Origin: Platanthera guangdongensis
Lineage: Eukaryota > Streptophyta > Magnoliopsida > Asparagales > Orchidaceae
Direction: 5' to 3'
NCBI GenBank assembly: GCA_039583875.1
Contig: CM077152.1
Location: 21,799,538-21,863,537 of the forward strand
DNA length: 64,000 nucleotides
Below are positions 34,401 to 49,400 of the stretch, in pieces. The notes under the pieces were generated by a model. It was given only the letters and a program-made list of their open reading frames with translations, searched no databases and had not been told where the DNA came from. Position 1 is the stretch's first letter. The number at the start of each line of letters is the position of its first letter. The position numbers were made by a program, and so were the translations under genes.

Positions 34401-37400
34401 CTGCACGCGGAGGAAGACGACGATGGGCCTGTCTGCAAGAGGAGAGACCGAAGACGCAGCGCCTGCCTGACGTTTTATTTATTTCTTATTTTATTATTTC
34501 TTTGTTTTATTTATTTCTTATTTGGTCGTACGCAATTATTTTTTCCTTTTATGTTGTATTTCTTAACTTGTCACACCCCGCACTTATAAGGGATGGAGTT
34601 GTACTCTTTTGGATAATGTTGGGATGTATGAGAATTAGGGTTGCTCCCTAACTTTTCCTCTTGTTCTCTCCTCCTTCTCGCTCTCCACCGCCGGCCCTTC
34701 CCCCTCGCCAAATTCCTCTCCGGGATTGTATCAATTTGATCTGACCTACCGTGCCGCCGGTGCGCATGATTTTCACGCCCAGGTTTCCCGTATCGGGACT
34801 TCACGCGTGGTCGATCCGCCTGTTCGCCCGATTCCGCACCACGGTCAACTTCTCGGTTCGCCGACCGCCTGCTCCTTCGCCGCTGATCGCAGGTCGTCGG
34901 TAACCCCCCGTCCGGACGCGCTTTCCCATCTAGGGCCGCACCGCGGTTTTTCCCCAGCGTCGCACTGTCGCTCAGTCCTGCGGCCAGCACCGCCCTCCCG
35001 CCTCTGTTCCGCACTCCATCCAAGTGCACCCGAGCGCCGCATCTCCAGTGTCGTCGCACCGCGGCAACCCTCCAGCCGTTGCAAGCCTTCCGTCGTTGCC
35101 ATGGCGCCGACCACCCGTTCCACCGTCGAGGCGCCATCGGAGGATGCCAACGAGGCCCTCCTACGTCGTGTCAGCACCCAGGAGTCCATCGTGGCCTCCT
35201 TGCTCTCCATCCACACAAAGCTTGATGCGTTACAACCTCCCGCTGCCTCTTACGCCAGCGGATCCGCGTGCCCGGCCACCGTCACGACAATCCTGGGGGC
35301 GGCACCACTTCCGCACAGCGGGTACGCCGTACCCCCTTGTCCCCCCCGGCTGGCTGACCCTTGCCTTGTACCTTCCCACCTTCGCCAGAGTAGACCGAAT
35401 TGGGTGGATCGTCAAGGCAGAACAGTACTTTGATCTTCACCACACACCTGAGCAGGGCAAGGTCTCTATCGCCATAGTGGGACTCGACGGCTACGCCCTC
35501 CACTGGGCCCGATGGCTCCGCCAGACCAACCCGGCCATCTCTTGGTCGGAAATCAAGCAGCAGATATTCGCCGCTATGACAGTCGTTATTCCGGCTCCGC
35601 CATCGAAAGACTGTGTGGGGTACGAAAATCCGGTACGCTGGATGACTACATCGATGAGTTCGTGGCCCTTGTTACTCACGTTTCGGGCCTACCACCAGAT
35701 CACTATCTCGGCTTCTTCATGCAGGGCCTTCAGCCCAACATCCGTTCCCGGCTCCGCACTCACCACCCACGAACAATCTTCGATGCCCTCGACATGGCCC
35801 GCCTCGTGAAGGCGAATTTGTCTCCTCGGCCACCGCCGTCATCAGGCGGACCACCGCTGGGGCGTCAACCGTGGCAGACCGTCACTCCAGAGACACCAGC
35901 GCCTTGGCCTCCTCCAGCCGCTCTGTCAGGCCGACTGGGCCCTCCTCAGCGATTCTCCAACCGCGAGTTGGACGACCTCCATCGCAAGGGGTTGTGTTTC
36001 TGTTGTTGTCTGCCCTATTCTCCTACCCACATCTGCGCGGTCAAGTAGTTCTGCGCCATCATCGGCGACGTCAACCCTAAGGTTACCCTAGCTGACTTGA
36101 GGCCCTGGAGCTCTCATCGAAGGATACCCCTCTCGAACCCGACGCGGCTATATTCCACCGGTTGGAGCTATCTGGCGCCTCAACGGGCGGGTTATCTAGC
36201 CAGCAGATCATGCAGCTTATGGGCATACAACAGGATCACCCGATCATCATCATGGTGGATAGTGGAGTCAGCCACAACCTCATCTCTGAGCACCTGATAC
36301 AGCAGCTCCGTCTTCCCTGGGCTCCCTCCCCAGATATTGCGGTCTGTATGGGAGATGGGCGTCACCGACCGACTCAGGGACGTTGCACTGTTGTCTCGCT
36401 CTCTTGGGGCACTATTCCGTGACCACGGACTTCTACACATTTGGCTTAGGCGGCCTCGACGCCATTCTGGGAGTGGCTTAGCTCCGCACGTTCGGCGAGG
36501 TATGCATCAATTGGGAGACTATGTCCATGCAATTCCTACACGAGGGACAGCTATGTCGCCTCGACGGCGACTCCGCCCTCCTACGCTCTCTGATCTCCCT
36601 TCGTACGATCCAGTGGCCCTTGGATGTCAGCTTCTCCGCGGGGTTGTGGGCCCTCTCACTGCCTTGAGGACAAGGCATGTTTTCCAGACGACTGGATTGT
36701 TACGATTGCGCATGCCGACGGGACACGCGCACGCCGAGGAGACACCGTGGCGAGTCCGCATGCGGAGGAAGACGACGATGGGCCCGTCTGCGGGAGGAGA
36801 GACCAAAGAAGCAGCGCCTGCCTGACATTTTATTTATTTCTTATTTTGTTATTTTCTCATTTTATTTATTTCCTATTTCATAATTTCATATTTGGTCGTA
36901 CGCAATTATTTCTTTCCCTTTATGTTGTATTTCTTAACTTGTCACACCATGCACTTATAAGGGGTGTAGTTGTACTTTTTTGGATTATGTTGGAATGTAT
37001 GAGAATTAGGGTTGCTCTCTAACCTTTCCTCTTGTTCTCTTCTCCTTCTCGCTCTCCACTGCCGGCCCTTCCCCCTCGCCGGATTCTTCTCAAGGATTTC
37101 CCAGGACTGTATCATAACCACTCATTAATATGATAACCTCCTCATTGTACTCTGTATCCTAGAGATTTAGTAAGAATTACAAAGTCTTGTATTCAAGTAC
37201 GAGGGAAAATTAATAAAATTATTATTTTTCTTCCAAGTCTCTTTTTTACTATTCTTGACATGGTATCAGAACTACACTGGTCCCTAGTTCCTGTTTTTTG
37301 GGTCCGCTTGTTCGTTGTTTCCGGGCGGTTAGTCATTGTCTAACTGCAAGTTCCTGTTCGTTTCTATTTGTCGCGGCAAGCTCTTTTCTACCCGTTGGCT

Positions 37401-40400
37401 GACTGCCCCTTTTTCTCTTGTTTCTTCCCTTCCATTTGCTCTCCTTTATAGCCTATCTCCCACTGACAGTGGGCACCTCCGCTTGTTTCTTTTTGTGGTC
37501 TCCATCGTCTAAGCTAGTGAATGCTACTCTTGTTCGTTGTCTCTGATTTAGCAGCAGTGTGCGGTCTGCAGTTCCTCCTAGCGACTTCTCGGTTTGCTAT
37601 TTCTACTCGCTAGCAACCTGCCACAGCGTACGGTCTTTGGTTCTAGCTAGCGCCATGTCGCTCCTCTCCTTCACTAGTTGCAGTTGTCGCATGCGGCTTG
37701 CGTCTTCCTTTGAGGTCTGCTCGGTTTCTCCTGCGGCCTGCCTACTGTTGTCGCGTGCCTAGCCGCTTCTACTACAATCGTTGTTAGTAGCTGGTTTCCC
37801 CTGGCCGCAATTGCATGTCCGTCAGTCTTCCCCTTCCTGTTAGTAACTTCTCGTGTGGCCTGCCCTTTGCTTACCTTCATCTTATCGCACCTGGTTGTCC
37901 GCAGTTTCTCCCCGAGACGTCGGCCTGCTGCCGCTTGCCACTGATTCTTGTCGCTGCCGTGTGCCACTGTTTCTTGCAGCTTGTTACTGTTCGTTGGTTT
38001 CTCCCTAAGATGTCGGCCTTGCGGTTTCTTGTCTGGGTTGCCTTCCCATTATTACAGTTCACCTGGATCTTTCTTGACGCTACTGCTTGTTTGGAGTTCC
38101 TCATGTTTGCTGAGTCCGCGTGTTTTTTTTCCTAAGCCGCAACTGGTTGGCTGCTCCCTATGCCTGTGTCGGGCTGCGTGCTTCATGGAGTCCATTGTTG
38201 CGTCCTCTCTTCTCACGCGTGTTGCGCTTCCTATTCCTGAGGCTCATGATGAACAGCGGATCACTACTTATTTCTCTTAGTGGGGAGAAAAATTTTGTTG
38301 AATGGGTGCATTTCGTCTGTTGTGTCCTTCATACTAAGGGTCTCTTGCATCATGTCACTAAGGAAGCACCTTCGGCTCCCACGGACGACTGGCTTCGTGA
38401 TGAGGGACGCGTCCAGATCTGGATTCTTAACACCCTGGATGGTGAACCTTATTGTATGGCTATGTATCATGATACGGCCAAGGCTATGTAGGATGAACTT
38501 CATTCCCTTTATTCCGGCAAAGACGGTCTTCAGCATTTGTTTGACATCATCACATATCTTTAATCGCTCGACTTCAGAGATGCTGGTGACTTAACCTCTT
38601 TTGTTGTGTGATCCAAAATGTTAGTTGAGGCATGAATTCAACATCACCCTTCTTCTATTGATCTTGTTGCACAGCGTGCTCAGAAAGAAGTTGTTGGTAT
38701 TGTCATGATAATGGCTCGGGTTCCGCCTCATCTTTATAGTGTTTGGGCTCGGATCCTCTCCTCCCCCGCAGTTCCCTCTCTCTTCGATGTGTGCTCAATG
38801 TTGTTGAATGTGACACCCTGATGCTCCCGGTCCTCCCTCTCCGACTCTTCTCCAACACTCATTAACCCCTCACCCCCCACCTTCCTCTAATCGAGGAGGT
38901 TGTACCGGCTACTGAGGGAGTTGTCGCGTCGACCGCTCTAAATTCAGGTGTACTCATTGTGGAAGAGAGGGTCATCTTGAGGCAGGTTTGTTACTATAAG
39001 CACGATCTGTCGCCTCTATCTAATGTCACTGTTGTTGTTGATACTTCCTCTACCACACGGGCTGATATTCAGGCTATGCGCCTTCAGCTCCAGCATCTCC
39101 AAGGATTACTTCCTCGTCTACCTGGCTCTGTTGCCTGTCTCCAACGAAGGTATTACTTGCTTCTCCAATAGTCCACGGTGGATTGTGGACTCTGGTGCCA
39201 CTCATCATATCACTTCGCAAAAACCACCTAAGTATTTGGTTGCTTCGCATCCCAAGTTTATCACAGTTGCTAATGGTGCAACTGCCCCTATCTCTGGCTC
39301 TGCTGATGTGCCTCTCACTGCCTCTATATCTCTATGCTCGGTTCTCCATGTCCCGGGCTCCCCTTTCAACCTTCTTTCTGTTAGTCGCCTTATTGAAAAT
39401 CTTGATTGCTCTGTGACCTTCATAACTTCTTCTTTTGTGGTGCAGGATCGACGGTCGCAGAATACATTAGTAGAGGGTGACTGTGCAACGGGCTCTATCT
39501 TCTGGACATGTCTCCCACCATCCTCTCCTTCGTCACCTCTATGGAGTGGCATCGACGTCTTGGGCATGCTCCTCTTCCAATTCTCCGGAAGGCTCTTCCT
39601 GACTTACCTCTTCCTGCTTTTACCTGCAAGTCTTGTATCTTTAGAAAACAGCATTGTTCTTCTTTTCCTCCTCATCATACTCGAAGTGATGCTCCTTTTG
39701 ATTTAGTGCACTTAGGATATATAGGGACCATATAAAGTTGCTAGTATTTCTGGTTATCGTTATTTTCTTACGTTTGTTGATGACTATTCTTGTATGACGT
39801 GACAATACTTACTGCGTGATTGATCGGACCTCACTAGTGTATTCCAGGCTTTTGTTCTTGACTCGCACTCAGTTTTCCCGAATAATTAAAACTATTCGTG
39901 CAGACAATGCTCGTGAATACACAAGTCATGCGTTTGATGGTCTCTATATTGAGTTTGGGATTATCCATCATATCGTGCGTGTTGCGCTTCCTATTACTGA
40001 GGCTCATGATGAACAGCGGATCACTATTATTTCTCTTAGTGGGGAGAAGAATTTTGTTGAATGGGTGTGTTTTGTCCGTTGTGTCTTCAGACTAAGGGTC
40101 TCTTGCATCATGTCACTAAGGAAGCACCTTCGGCTCCCACGGACGACTGGCTTCGTGATGATGGACGAGTCCAGACCTGGATTCTTAACACTCTGGATGG
40201 TGAACCTTATCGTATGGCTATGTATCATGAGACGGTCAAGGCTATGTATCATGAGACGGTCAAGGCTATGTATCATGAACTTCATTCCCTTTATTCCGAC
40301 AAAGATGGTCTTCAACATTTGTTTGACATCATCACAGACCTTCAATCGCTCGACTTCGGAGGTGCTGGTGACTTAACCTCTTTTCTTGTGCGATCCAAAA

Positions 40401-43400
40401 TGTTAGTTGAGCCATGAATTCAGCATCAACCTTCTACTACTGATCTTGTTGCACAGCGTGCTCAGAAAGAAGTTGTTGGTATTGCAATGATAATGGCTCG
40501 GGTTCCACCTCATCTTTATAGTGTTTGGGCTCAGATCCTCTCCTCCCCCGCAGTTCCCTCTCTCTTCGATGTGTGCTCAATGTTGTTGAAGGTGACACCT
40601 CCCCCTGATGCTCCCGGTCCTCCCTCTCTGACTCTTCTCCAACACTCATTAACCTCTCACCCCCCACCTTCCTCTAATCGAGGAGGTTGTACCGGCTACT
40701 GAGGGAGTGGTCGCGTCGGCCGCTCTAAATTCAGGTGTACTCATTGTGGAAGAAAGGGTCTGATATTGTTGAGGCGGCTTGTTACTGTAAGCATGAACTG
40801 TCACCTCTGTCTAATATCAATATTGTTGTTGATACTTCCTCTACCACACGGGCTGATATTGAGGCTATGCGCCTTCAGCTCCAACATCTCCAAGGATTAC
40901 TTCCTCGTCTACCTGGCTTCCGTTGCCTGTCTCCAACAAAGGTATTACTTGCTTCTCCAATAGTCCACGGTGGATTGTGGACTCTGGTGCCACTCATCAT
41001 ATCACTTTGCAGAAACCACCTAAGTATTTGGTTGTTTCGCATCCCAGGTTTATCACAGTTGCTAATGGTGGCACTGCCCCTATATCTGGCTCTGCTGATG
41101 TGCCTCTCACTGCCTCTATATCTCTATGCTCGGTTCTCCATGTCTCGGGCTCCCCTTCCAACCTTCTTTCTGTTAGTCGTCTTATTGAAAATTTTGATTG
41201 CTCTGTGACCTTCATAACATCTTATTTTATGGTGCAGGATCGAAGGTCGCAGAATACCATTGGTAGAGGGCGACTGTGCAACGGGCTCTATCTTCTGAAC
41301 ATGTCTCCCACCATCCTCTCCTTCGTCACCTCTATGGAGTGGCATCGACGTCTTGGGCATGCTCCTCTTCCAATTCTCCAGAAGGCTCTTGCTGACTTAC
41401 CCCTTCCTGCTTTTACCTGCAAGTCTTGTATCTTTGGAAAACAACATTGTTCTTCTTTTTCTTCTCATCATACTCGAAGTGATGCTCTTTTTGATTTAGT
41501 GCGCTTGGATATATGGGGACCATATAAAGTTGCTAGAATTTCTGGTTACCGTTATTTTCTTACGTTTATTGAAGACTATTCTCGTATGACGTGACAATAC
41601 TTATCGTGATTGATCGGACCTCACTAGTGTATTCCAGGCTTTTGTTCTTGACTCGCACTCAGTTTTCCCGAATAATTAAAACTATTCATGCAGACAATGC
41701 TCGTGTACACAAGTCATGCGTTTGATGGTCTCTATACTGAGTTTGAGATTATTCATCAAACCTCTTGTGCTTATACTCCCCAACAGAATAGCGTGGCTGA
41801 GCGGAAAAATAGACATCTTGATGTTGCTCGCTCACTCATGTTCCAAATGCATGTGTCCAAATCGTATTGGCACTTTGCAGTCTCTACGACATGTTATCTC
41901 ATCAATCGACTACCCTGCTCCATTCTCAATTATGTCACTCCATTTAGTCTTCTCTTTCCCTCAACACAGCCTTTCTCCCTCACACCTTGAGTATTTGGTT
42001 GTACCTATTATGTCCATAATCTCGGATCATCCTACGATAAGTTTGGCTCACGGGCTACTAAGTATATGTTTGTTGGTTACTCACATATTCAGAAAGGCTA
42101 TGTGTGTTATTCTCCCACTGATCGGAAGGTTGTTGTGTTTGTTGATGTTACCTTCCTGGAAGAACAACCATTTTGCTCTGCTCCTTCCCCTCCTCAACCA
42201 CTGTTACTGCCACGACCAGCCATCCCCATCACCACCCCTCTACCACCCCTTCTTCCCAACCCCAGACATCATTCTGAAAAAAACACCTCTTCTTCGAGTC
42301 TATGCTTGTCGTCCTCCTAGCTCTGGAGCCCCTCAACAATTGTCTTTTACCTCTGATTCTTCGCAGCCTGCTGATCCGGCTCCCACCTCCACGACACACC
42401 CCCTGGCGAATTATGTCTCATTGCATCGTCTCTCCCCGGCACTTCTCAGATTTGTTACTTCTTTATCCTCCATTGTTATATCTAACTTTGTGCAGGAAGC
42501 CCTCCAACATCCGGAGTGGTGTGTGATCATGGATGCAGAAATGACTGCTCTATGGGCGAATCAAACATGGAAAATGGTTCCTCTTCCTCCAGGACAGACG
42601 TGTGTTGGCTGTAAATGGGTCTTTATGATCAAACATGCTCCTGATGGCACATTTGATCGTCTCAAGGCTCGTCTTGTGGCTCGTGGGTTTACTCAACAAC
42701 AAGGTCTTGATTATGATGAGACCTTCTTTCCCATTACCAAGTTGAACATTGTTCGTGTCCTCATTTCTTTGGTTGTCCATCAGGGGTGGTCATTACATCA
42801 GTTAGATATCAAGAATGTTTTCTTAATAGCGATCTTCAAGAAACTGTTTACATGCACCAGCCTCCCAGGTTTGAGACAACGGGGAGTCACTTTTTTGTCA
42901 CCTCAAGAGTCTATTTATGGTCTCAAACAGTCTCCTCGGGCATGATTTGACAAATTTAGTAAGGTTGTCTGTGATGTTGGATTTACTCGGAGCTCAGCGG
43001 ACTTCTCTATTTTTACTCATTATCAAACAGCATGCACAGTGTTGTTCTTAGTGTATGTTGACGATATTCTAATCAGTAATCACAGGAGATGACTCTAAAG
43101 GAATCATAATGATCAAGCAACACCTGAATTCTGTGTTTTAGACAAAAGATTTGGGGAATCTTCGATACTTTCTTGGCCTGAAAGTTGCAAGATGTCCTGA
43201 CGACCTTATTTTACAAACCCGCATGTTTATAAAGATAGCCCCTGGACAATGGCTTGTTTACAAACCCTCTTTCTCTTCTACTTTATCATTGGTTTCTTAT
43301 TCTTATGCGGATTATGCGAGCTCACCGGATGATCGACGTTCCACTAGTGGGTTCTGTACCTACTTCGACAGACATCTTATTACCTGGCACAATAAGAAAC

Positions 43401-46400
43401 AATCTGCCGTGGCCCGCTCTTTTGTTGAGGCTGAATCGGTCAATGGCGTTGTGAGAGATTACTTGTTAGAAGGTCTCATACAGGATTTAGGAATCAAACT
43501 CTGCCACCTATGCAGCCAAGCAGCTCCAGCTTGCGGGGGAGTGTTCGGATTTTGGCTCGGCTCGAGAAAACTCGATCCATGAAGGCCCAAGGATTCCGAG
43601 TCGGCTCAAAATTGCAATTTTCCATCTTAGGGCAACCTATAAATTTATCAAATAAAACAATTAAAGTCTTTACATTTATGTTTGAATTTTATTATTTTTA
43701 ATTTTGAAATAAGAGTATATTAATAGCTACATAGTAATCGAGTTGATTCGAATCATATTTCGGGATTCGGGACTCTCAGATTCGCCCGAAGGACCTCAAT
43801 TTTCGGGAGTTTCGGGCCCTAAACGGACCTTGGGCTAAATAACGCTTTATCAAATTCCGGATTAGCTTTCCCAATTGCATTATCAGTTCTTGGTTGTGCA
43901 GAAAGATGTTGGAGATCCATGTCTTAGGTGTACAATCTCATATTCGAGGGTTCCCGCCCGGGGCAGCATGCGAGAGGGTTTGCGCCTGGGTAAGCGGGAT
44001 GCCCTCGGGGTTGGCGTTTAGTGAGGCTTTGCCACTCAACGCCCTTTTGCCTTTGGCATTGAGTGAGGCTTTGCCACTCAACGCCCTGCAGTTCTTGGCG
44101 TTGAGTGAAGTTTTGCCACTCAATGCCCTTTCGCCTTTGGCGTTGAGTGAGGCTTTGTCACTCAACGCCCTTTCGCCTTTGGCGTTGAGTGAGGCTTTGT
44201 CACTCAACACCCTACAGTTCTTGGCGTTGAGTGAGTCTTTGCCACTCAACGTCATTTCGCCTTTGGCGTTGAGTGAGGCTTTGCCACTCAACGCCCTTTT
44301 TTCTCTTGGCGTCGAGTCCTGTTCCGCCACTCAGTGCTTTGCGGCTTGCCCCTAAGTTTCGCATAGGGCAGGCAGAAAGCTTACAGAGTAGCGGAAGGGC
44401 TTACGCCCAGCAAGGTCCAAAGGTAAATTACCAGGATGCCCTCGGGTCTGCATTTAGCACCTCAGAACAGCGAAGTTACGTTGTTGGCAGACCAAATTGG
44501 GGTGTAAATATCCTCTCAGAACAGCGGAGTTACGTTGTTGGCAGACCAGATACTAGGAGTCCATAAATATGACCCACAGCGTACCTCAGAAGACAAGCTT
44601 TCACATTTTATAAAATTAGTTACTGTTTTTTGAGGTACTCCTAGCCCAGCAATTGGCTAAGGAGGAGAAGCGCTCGGAGATCTTTCGTGTTAGTGGAGGG
44701 ACCTCCTTGCTGAGGCTTAGGGTCAGTTCTTGGTTCTTTGTTAATAGTCAGGGGTCTGTGTTTGGGAGAAGTAGGTGTCGGCTACACCCCAAGGTCTGAA
44801 CTCTCGTTGAGGCCAGTTTTTGGCTTCAACATTTTCTGGTGCGCTGAGCGTGGACCGTAGCTGATACAAGAAAATCTCAAGCTAAGTCTCATGGCTGGAG
44901 ATGAAGATGAAGGAGCTGGCTCGGGAGGTTCTCCCTCTCAGGGAAGTGGGGTGACGTTGGGGATGTTAGAGGACTTCAGGCGGAAGTCCTGCAGACCATC
45001 CACTTGTCATTCTCGGCAAGAAGCGAGTGGGTGACGCCCTAGGTTCCGGTGGTTGCAGCCCCATCACTGGGCGAAAACGCTCCTGGGCAGCGTCCTGGGA
45101 AGGAGGTTCCGGCAGAGGTTGCCGAGAGGGATGCCGTCGGGCGGGAACTTTTTCCCGGGCAGGTCAGTGCAGACAGGGCTAGCGAGCTAATGTCGCGGGA
45201 CGTTCCCTCTTGGCAGGCTGTGGGTGGGAGCCCTTTTAGTGAGCTTATCATCTCGGCTCCGGTTCCATATGGGTTCTGGGAGTCGGACATGTCCTACTAT
45301 ACGGGTCGGGACGACCCGGTGCAGCATGTGCAGTGGTTCGAGAATGTCGTTTCCATAAGGCAAATGTCGGATGCCTTCAAGTGTAGGCTCTTCATCATCA
45401 CTTTGAAGGAGAAGGCCAGGGACTGGTTCTACCAGTTGCCTGCGAGTTCAATCTACTGTTTTGAGGGTCTGCGGCGCGAGTTCTTGCTGAGCTTCCCGAC
45501 ATCAAAGAAGAGAAAGAAGAGTGCGGAGTGCTTGTTTGTCATCAAACAGGAGCCGGAAGAGCGGCTGGGACGCTATGTGGATAGGTTCCAGGAAGAGATT
45601 TTACAGGTTCAGGAGATGACGGGGTACACCATGATGCTTGCTTTCACCCTAGGGTTGAGGCCAAGCTTCTTTAGCATGGAGCTGAAGAGTCCCCCCCCCT
45701 CTCCTTCGAGGAGCTGATGAAGAGGGTGCGAAGGAGATCAAGATCGAGGCGGCAAATCCGACGTTCACTAAGAAGCTAGCCAAGTTGGCGAAGGATGATG
45801 GGAAGGAGTCAGGAGCAGGGAGACAGAGGGAGCAGAGCGGAGAAGAAGGGAAGAACCCCGAGGACAGGGGCAGTACCAAGGATGGGGGCAGCGCGAGCCG
45901 AACAACAGGTTGGGCTGGAGGCCACAGGAAGGTCACCCCAAGGGGCAGGGTGGTGGTTTCCAAGGAAGGAACAACTTCCGCGAGCAAAGGATATTCAATC
46001 AGCCGGCCTGGAGGCAGGGACAGAGGGCCCCCTCCCGCCGCAGCAGGAGGCTATGGAGATCGTCAGAGGAAGAGGAAGAGTAGGAAGGAGAGGAGCTTGA
46101 GAAGGAGCAAGGAGAAGAGAAGGCAGGGTGGCGTTACCCTTTTGTGACTTCCACCAAGAAGAGGGTCACGCAACGGCCACCTGCCCTGAGTTTTTGGAGA
46201 TGAGAGGGGTCAGGGAGCAAGTTCAGCAGCAGACGCCCGTGAGGATTGAAGAAGTTCAGCCAGGAGGAGGGGAAGAGAGGTGTGAGGACCGGGCGGATGT
46301 GGGGGCCCGAGGAGGGATCAGGGTGATCCACGGGAGAGTGGGGATAGAGGTCACCCGTAAGGGGAGCTTCCAAATCATGTACCGAAGGAACGTCGCCTCG

Positions 46401-49400
46401 ACCTCTCAGACTCCCCCTCCCCCAGGAGGAGAAAATCACTTTCTCAGTGAGAGACATGCCCGACTACGAAGACCCGTTCTGTGACGGCTTGATGATCCAG
46501 ACGGTAGTAGAGAATTTCACGGTCTCCAGGATTCTGGAAGACAATGGGAGCTCTGTGAACGTAATGTTCAAAAAAGCTTTCGATGAGATGAAGGTGGAGG
46601 CCCGGAGAGTTCTAGCTTCGGATGGGCCGTTGTTTGGGTTCTCAGGAGAGAGGAAGGAAGTCGAAGGAGGGGTGAGACTGCATGTGACGTTGGGGAGGTG
46701 TCGAGGAACTGTCGGTTCGTCATCGTTGACGCTTCGAGCAGCTACAACGCAATCTTTGGGAGCCCTCTCATTAGCGTCTTTCGTTGCGTCATCTCCTCGT
46801 TTCATTAATGTCTCAAGTTCAGTAGTGGAGGAGTGCAGGTTCGGATCAGGTGGGATCCGAAGGTGGCGAGGCAGTGCTATGTGACCGCCGTCAACACCAT
46901 TTCCTGGATGGCAGAGGCAGAGGAGCTGGAGAAGGAGATGTCGATGCAGGAGGAGGCTGCAGAGGAGGGAGAGGTGAGTCTAGGTGAGGCTGGAGAGAAG
47001 ACTGCAGAGGAGGAGCAGGGAGAAGGAGAAGTTGGGAGTGAGGCCCAGGGAGGTGGAGAAGTGGAGTTGTCGGAGGAGAGTCTGTTAGAGACGATGGAGG
47101 TTGAGGAAGCAGGAGGGGAGGAAGAGTTTGGGCAGGAGGAGGAGCACAGGGCCGGCAGGGAGCAGTCCCGGCTGGAGCCGGCAGAGGAAGTCATAGAGAT
47201 GGAGGTCTTCACCAAGGCGGGGGAGGCGGAGAGGGTACGAATCAGCGGCGGCCTGAGTCTTGAAGACCAGGCGAGGATGTGAGAGTGCATCCAGAAGAGC
47301 CTCGACGTCTTCGCCTGGAGTGCGGCAGACATGTCGGGCATTGATACGGATGTGGCGTGCCACCGTCTGAACCTGGACCCCAAGACGGGTCTCATTCGCC
47401 AAAAGATGAGGACCATCGCCACCCCTGGAGGAACCCATCCGCGAGGAGGTCAAGAAGCTTCTCGATGCAGGTTTTATCTCGGAGATCCAGTATCCAGGCT
47501 GGGTCTCCAATGTGGTAATGATAAAAAAGGGGATGGGAGGTGACGTATGTGTGTCGATTTTTCCTTGCTAAATAAATCATGCCCTAAAAATTGCTACCCC
47601 CTGCCTCGGATCGACGCGCTGGTTGATTCAGCCGTCGATTTTTTTTATTATGAGTTTTTTGGATGCTTTTTCAGATTACCATCAGATTCGAATGCATCCT
47701 CCCGACGTCAAGGATGTCTCCTTCATCACAACGGAGGGATGTTTCAGCTACAAAATGATGTCCTTAGGGCTAAAGAACGCAGGGGCTACCTACCAGCATA
47801 TAATGGATCGGGTGTTCAAAAGTCAGAGGGGAAGGAACCTGAAAGTTTATGCTGATGATCTCATGGTGAAGAGTGGGGATGTGGGTTCACACCTACTCGA
47901 CCTGGAAGAGACATTCGCAACCCTACGGAAATTCAAGATGAGACTGAACCCCCAGAAGTGTGTCTTTGGGGCAAGCCGAGGCAAGTTTCTTGGGCACCTT
48001 CTGACCCCAGCAGGGGTAGAGCCTAACCCGGATAAGGTGAAAGCCATCATGGAGTTGGAATCACCACGTAATGCCAAAGAGGTTCAGCGTTTGACGGGCA
48101 AACTCGTCGGGTTGAGTCGATTTCTCTCCCGAGCCGGGGAGAAGTGTTCACCATTCTTCAAGGTGCTTCGGGGAAATCAAAAGTTCGAATGGACAAAGAA
48201 ATGCGAGGAGGCCTTCCAGGAGTTGAAGGGTCAACTCTCCCAAGCGTCGCCCCTTCAGAGCCCGAAGGAGGGGGAGGATCTAGCTTTGTATCTTGGGGTA
48301 GGGGCAGAGGCCGTAAGTTCTGTGTTGGTAAGGGAAGAAGGGAAGAAACAGATGTCAATCTACTATGTCAGCAGGATCTTGAAGAAGGCGGAGCTCCACT
48401 ACCCTATCCTAGAGAAGTTGGCTTTCTCCCTGATCATCTCGGTCAGGAAGCTTAGGTCGTATTTCCAAGCCCATTCAATCAAGGTGATGACGGACCATCC
48501 CCTGCGCAAGATTTTCGAGGAGGTGGCGCACTCGGGGCGGTTGGCCAAGTGGTCCATCGAGCTCAGTGAGTTTGACATCTCTTTTGTGCCAAGGCTCTCC
48601 ATCAGGGCACAGGTAGTGGCTGACTTCTTGACTGACTACGTCGTAGAGGTGGAGGGAGAGAAGCCACTGTTGTGGGAGGCATGGAAGATGTTGGTTGACG
48701 GAGCCTCGGGGAAGCATTCCCTGGGGGGAGAGGTGGTATTGGTAAGCCCTCAAAGGGTCACCATAGAGTAGGCAGTGGTGCTGCACTTCCTTGTCACAAA
48801 CAATCAAGAGGAGTATGAAGCCGTCATAGCCGGGTTGTGGTAGGCCAGGGAGCTCGGGATTCATGATGTAGAAGTGCTTACGGATTCGTTAGTAGTGGTG
48901 TCGCAGATCAGAGGCGAATACGAAGCCCGGGAGCCCACCCTCATGAAATACTTATCCAAGGTGAGGGTGATTGTTAGTGGGTTTCGAGCGTTCTCAATCC
49001 AGCATGTCCTCAAGGAGGAGAATGAAGCGGCCGATCGGTTCGCCAAGTTTAGACCTCGGGGCTGGGGAACCTTGACTGAGTTGTTTCATCCGGCGATTGA
49101 GGAGGGGGAGTTGATGGAAGTGGATTGGCGACTCTCGTGGTTGGATCCCTTCATAGCCTTCTTCACTACAGGCAACCCCCCCCCCCCTGAAGGGACCAAG
49201 GATGCGAAAGGCTTTAGTCACAAAGCAGCACACTATCTCATGCATGAAGGAGGGTTACATCGGAAGATGTTGTCAGGACTCCTGGCACAATGTGTAGCAG
49301 AGGAAGAGATCCCAAGGATTCTAAAAGAAGTACACTCGGGCGAGTGTGGCAGTCACTCGGGGGGAAGAACTTTGTAGGCAAGGGTGGTTAGGCATGGGTA

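Larger units (their letters stand above)
34343..37114 (+). mobile_element. Gypsy element with gag and protease only (2772 bp)
   Basis: LTRs 34343-34733 (391 bp) and 36698-37114 (417 bp) both start TGTTACGATTG and end TGTATCA. Flanks TAATC (34338-34342) and TAACC (37115-37119) are a diverged target duplication. The 1.96-kb interior encodes gag and protease but no RT, RNase H or integrase, so it is a deletion derivative needing proteins in trans. It lies inside the putative copia 5' LTR. Confidence 0.85.

Noticed and set aside
43894..44355. 153-codon and antisense 130-codon frames with ALSEALPLN / [10 protein letters not shown] repeats
   Set aside because: Artefact of the 42-bp LTR repeat; the same frames recur at 56443-57255 in the other LTR.
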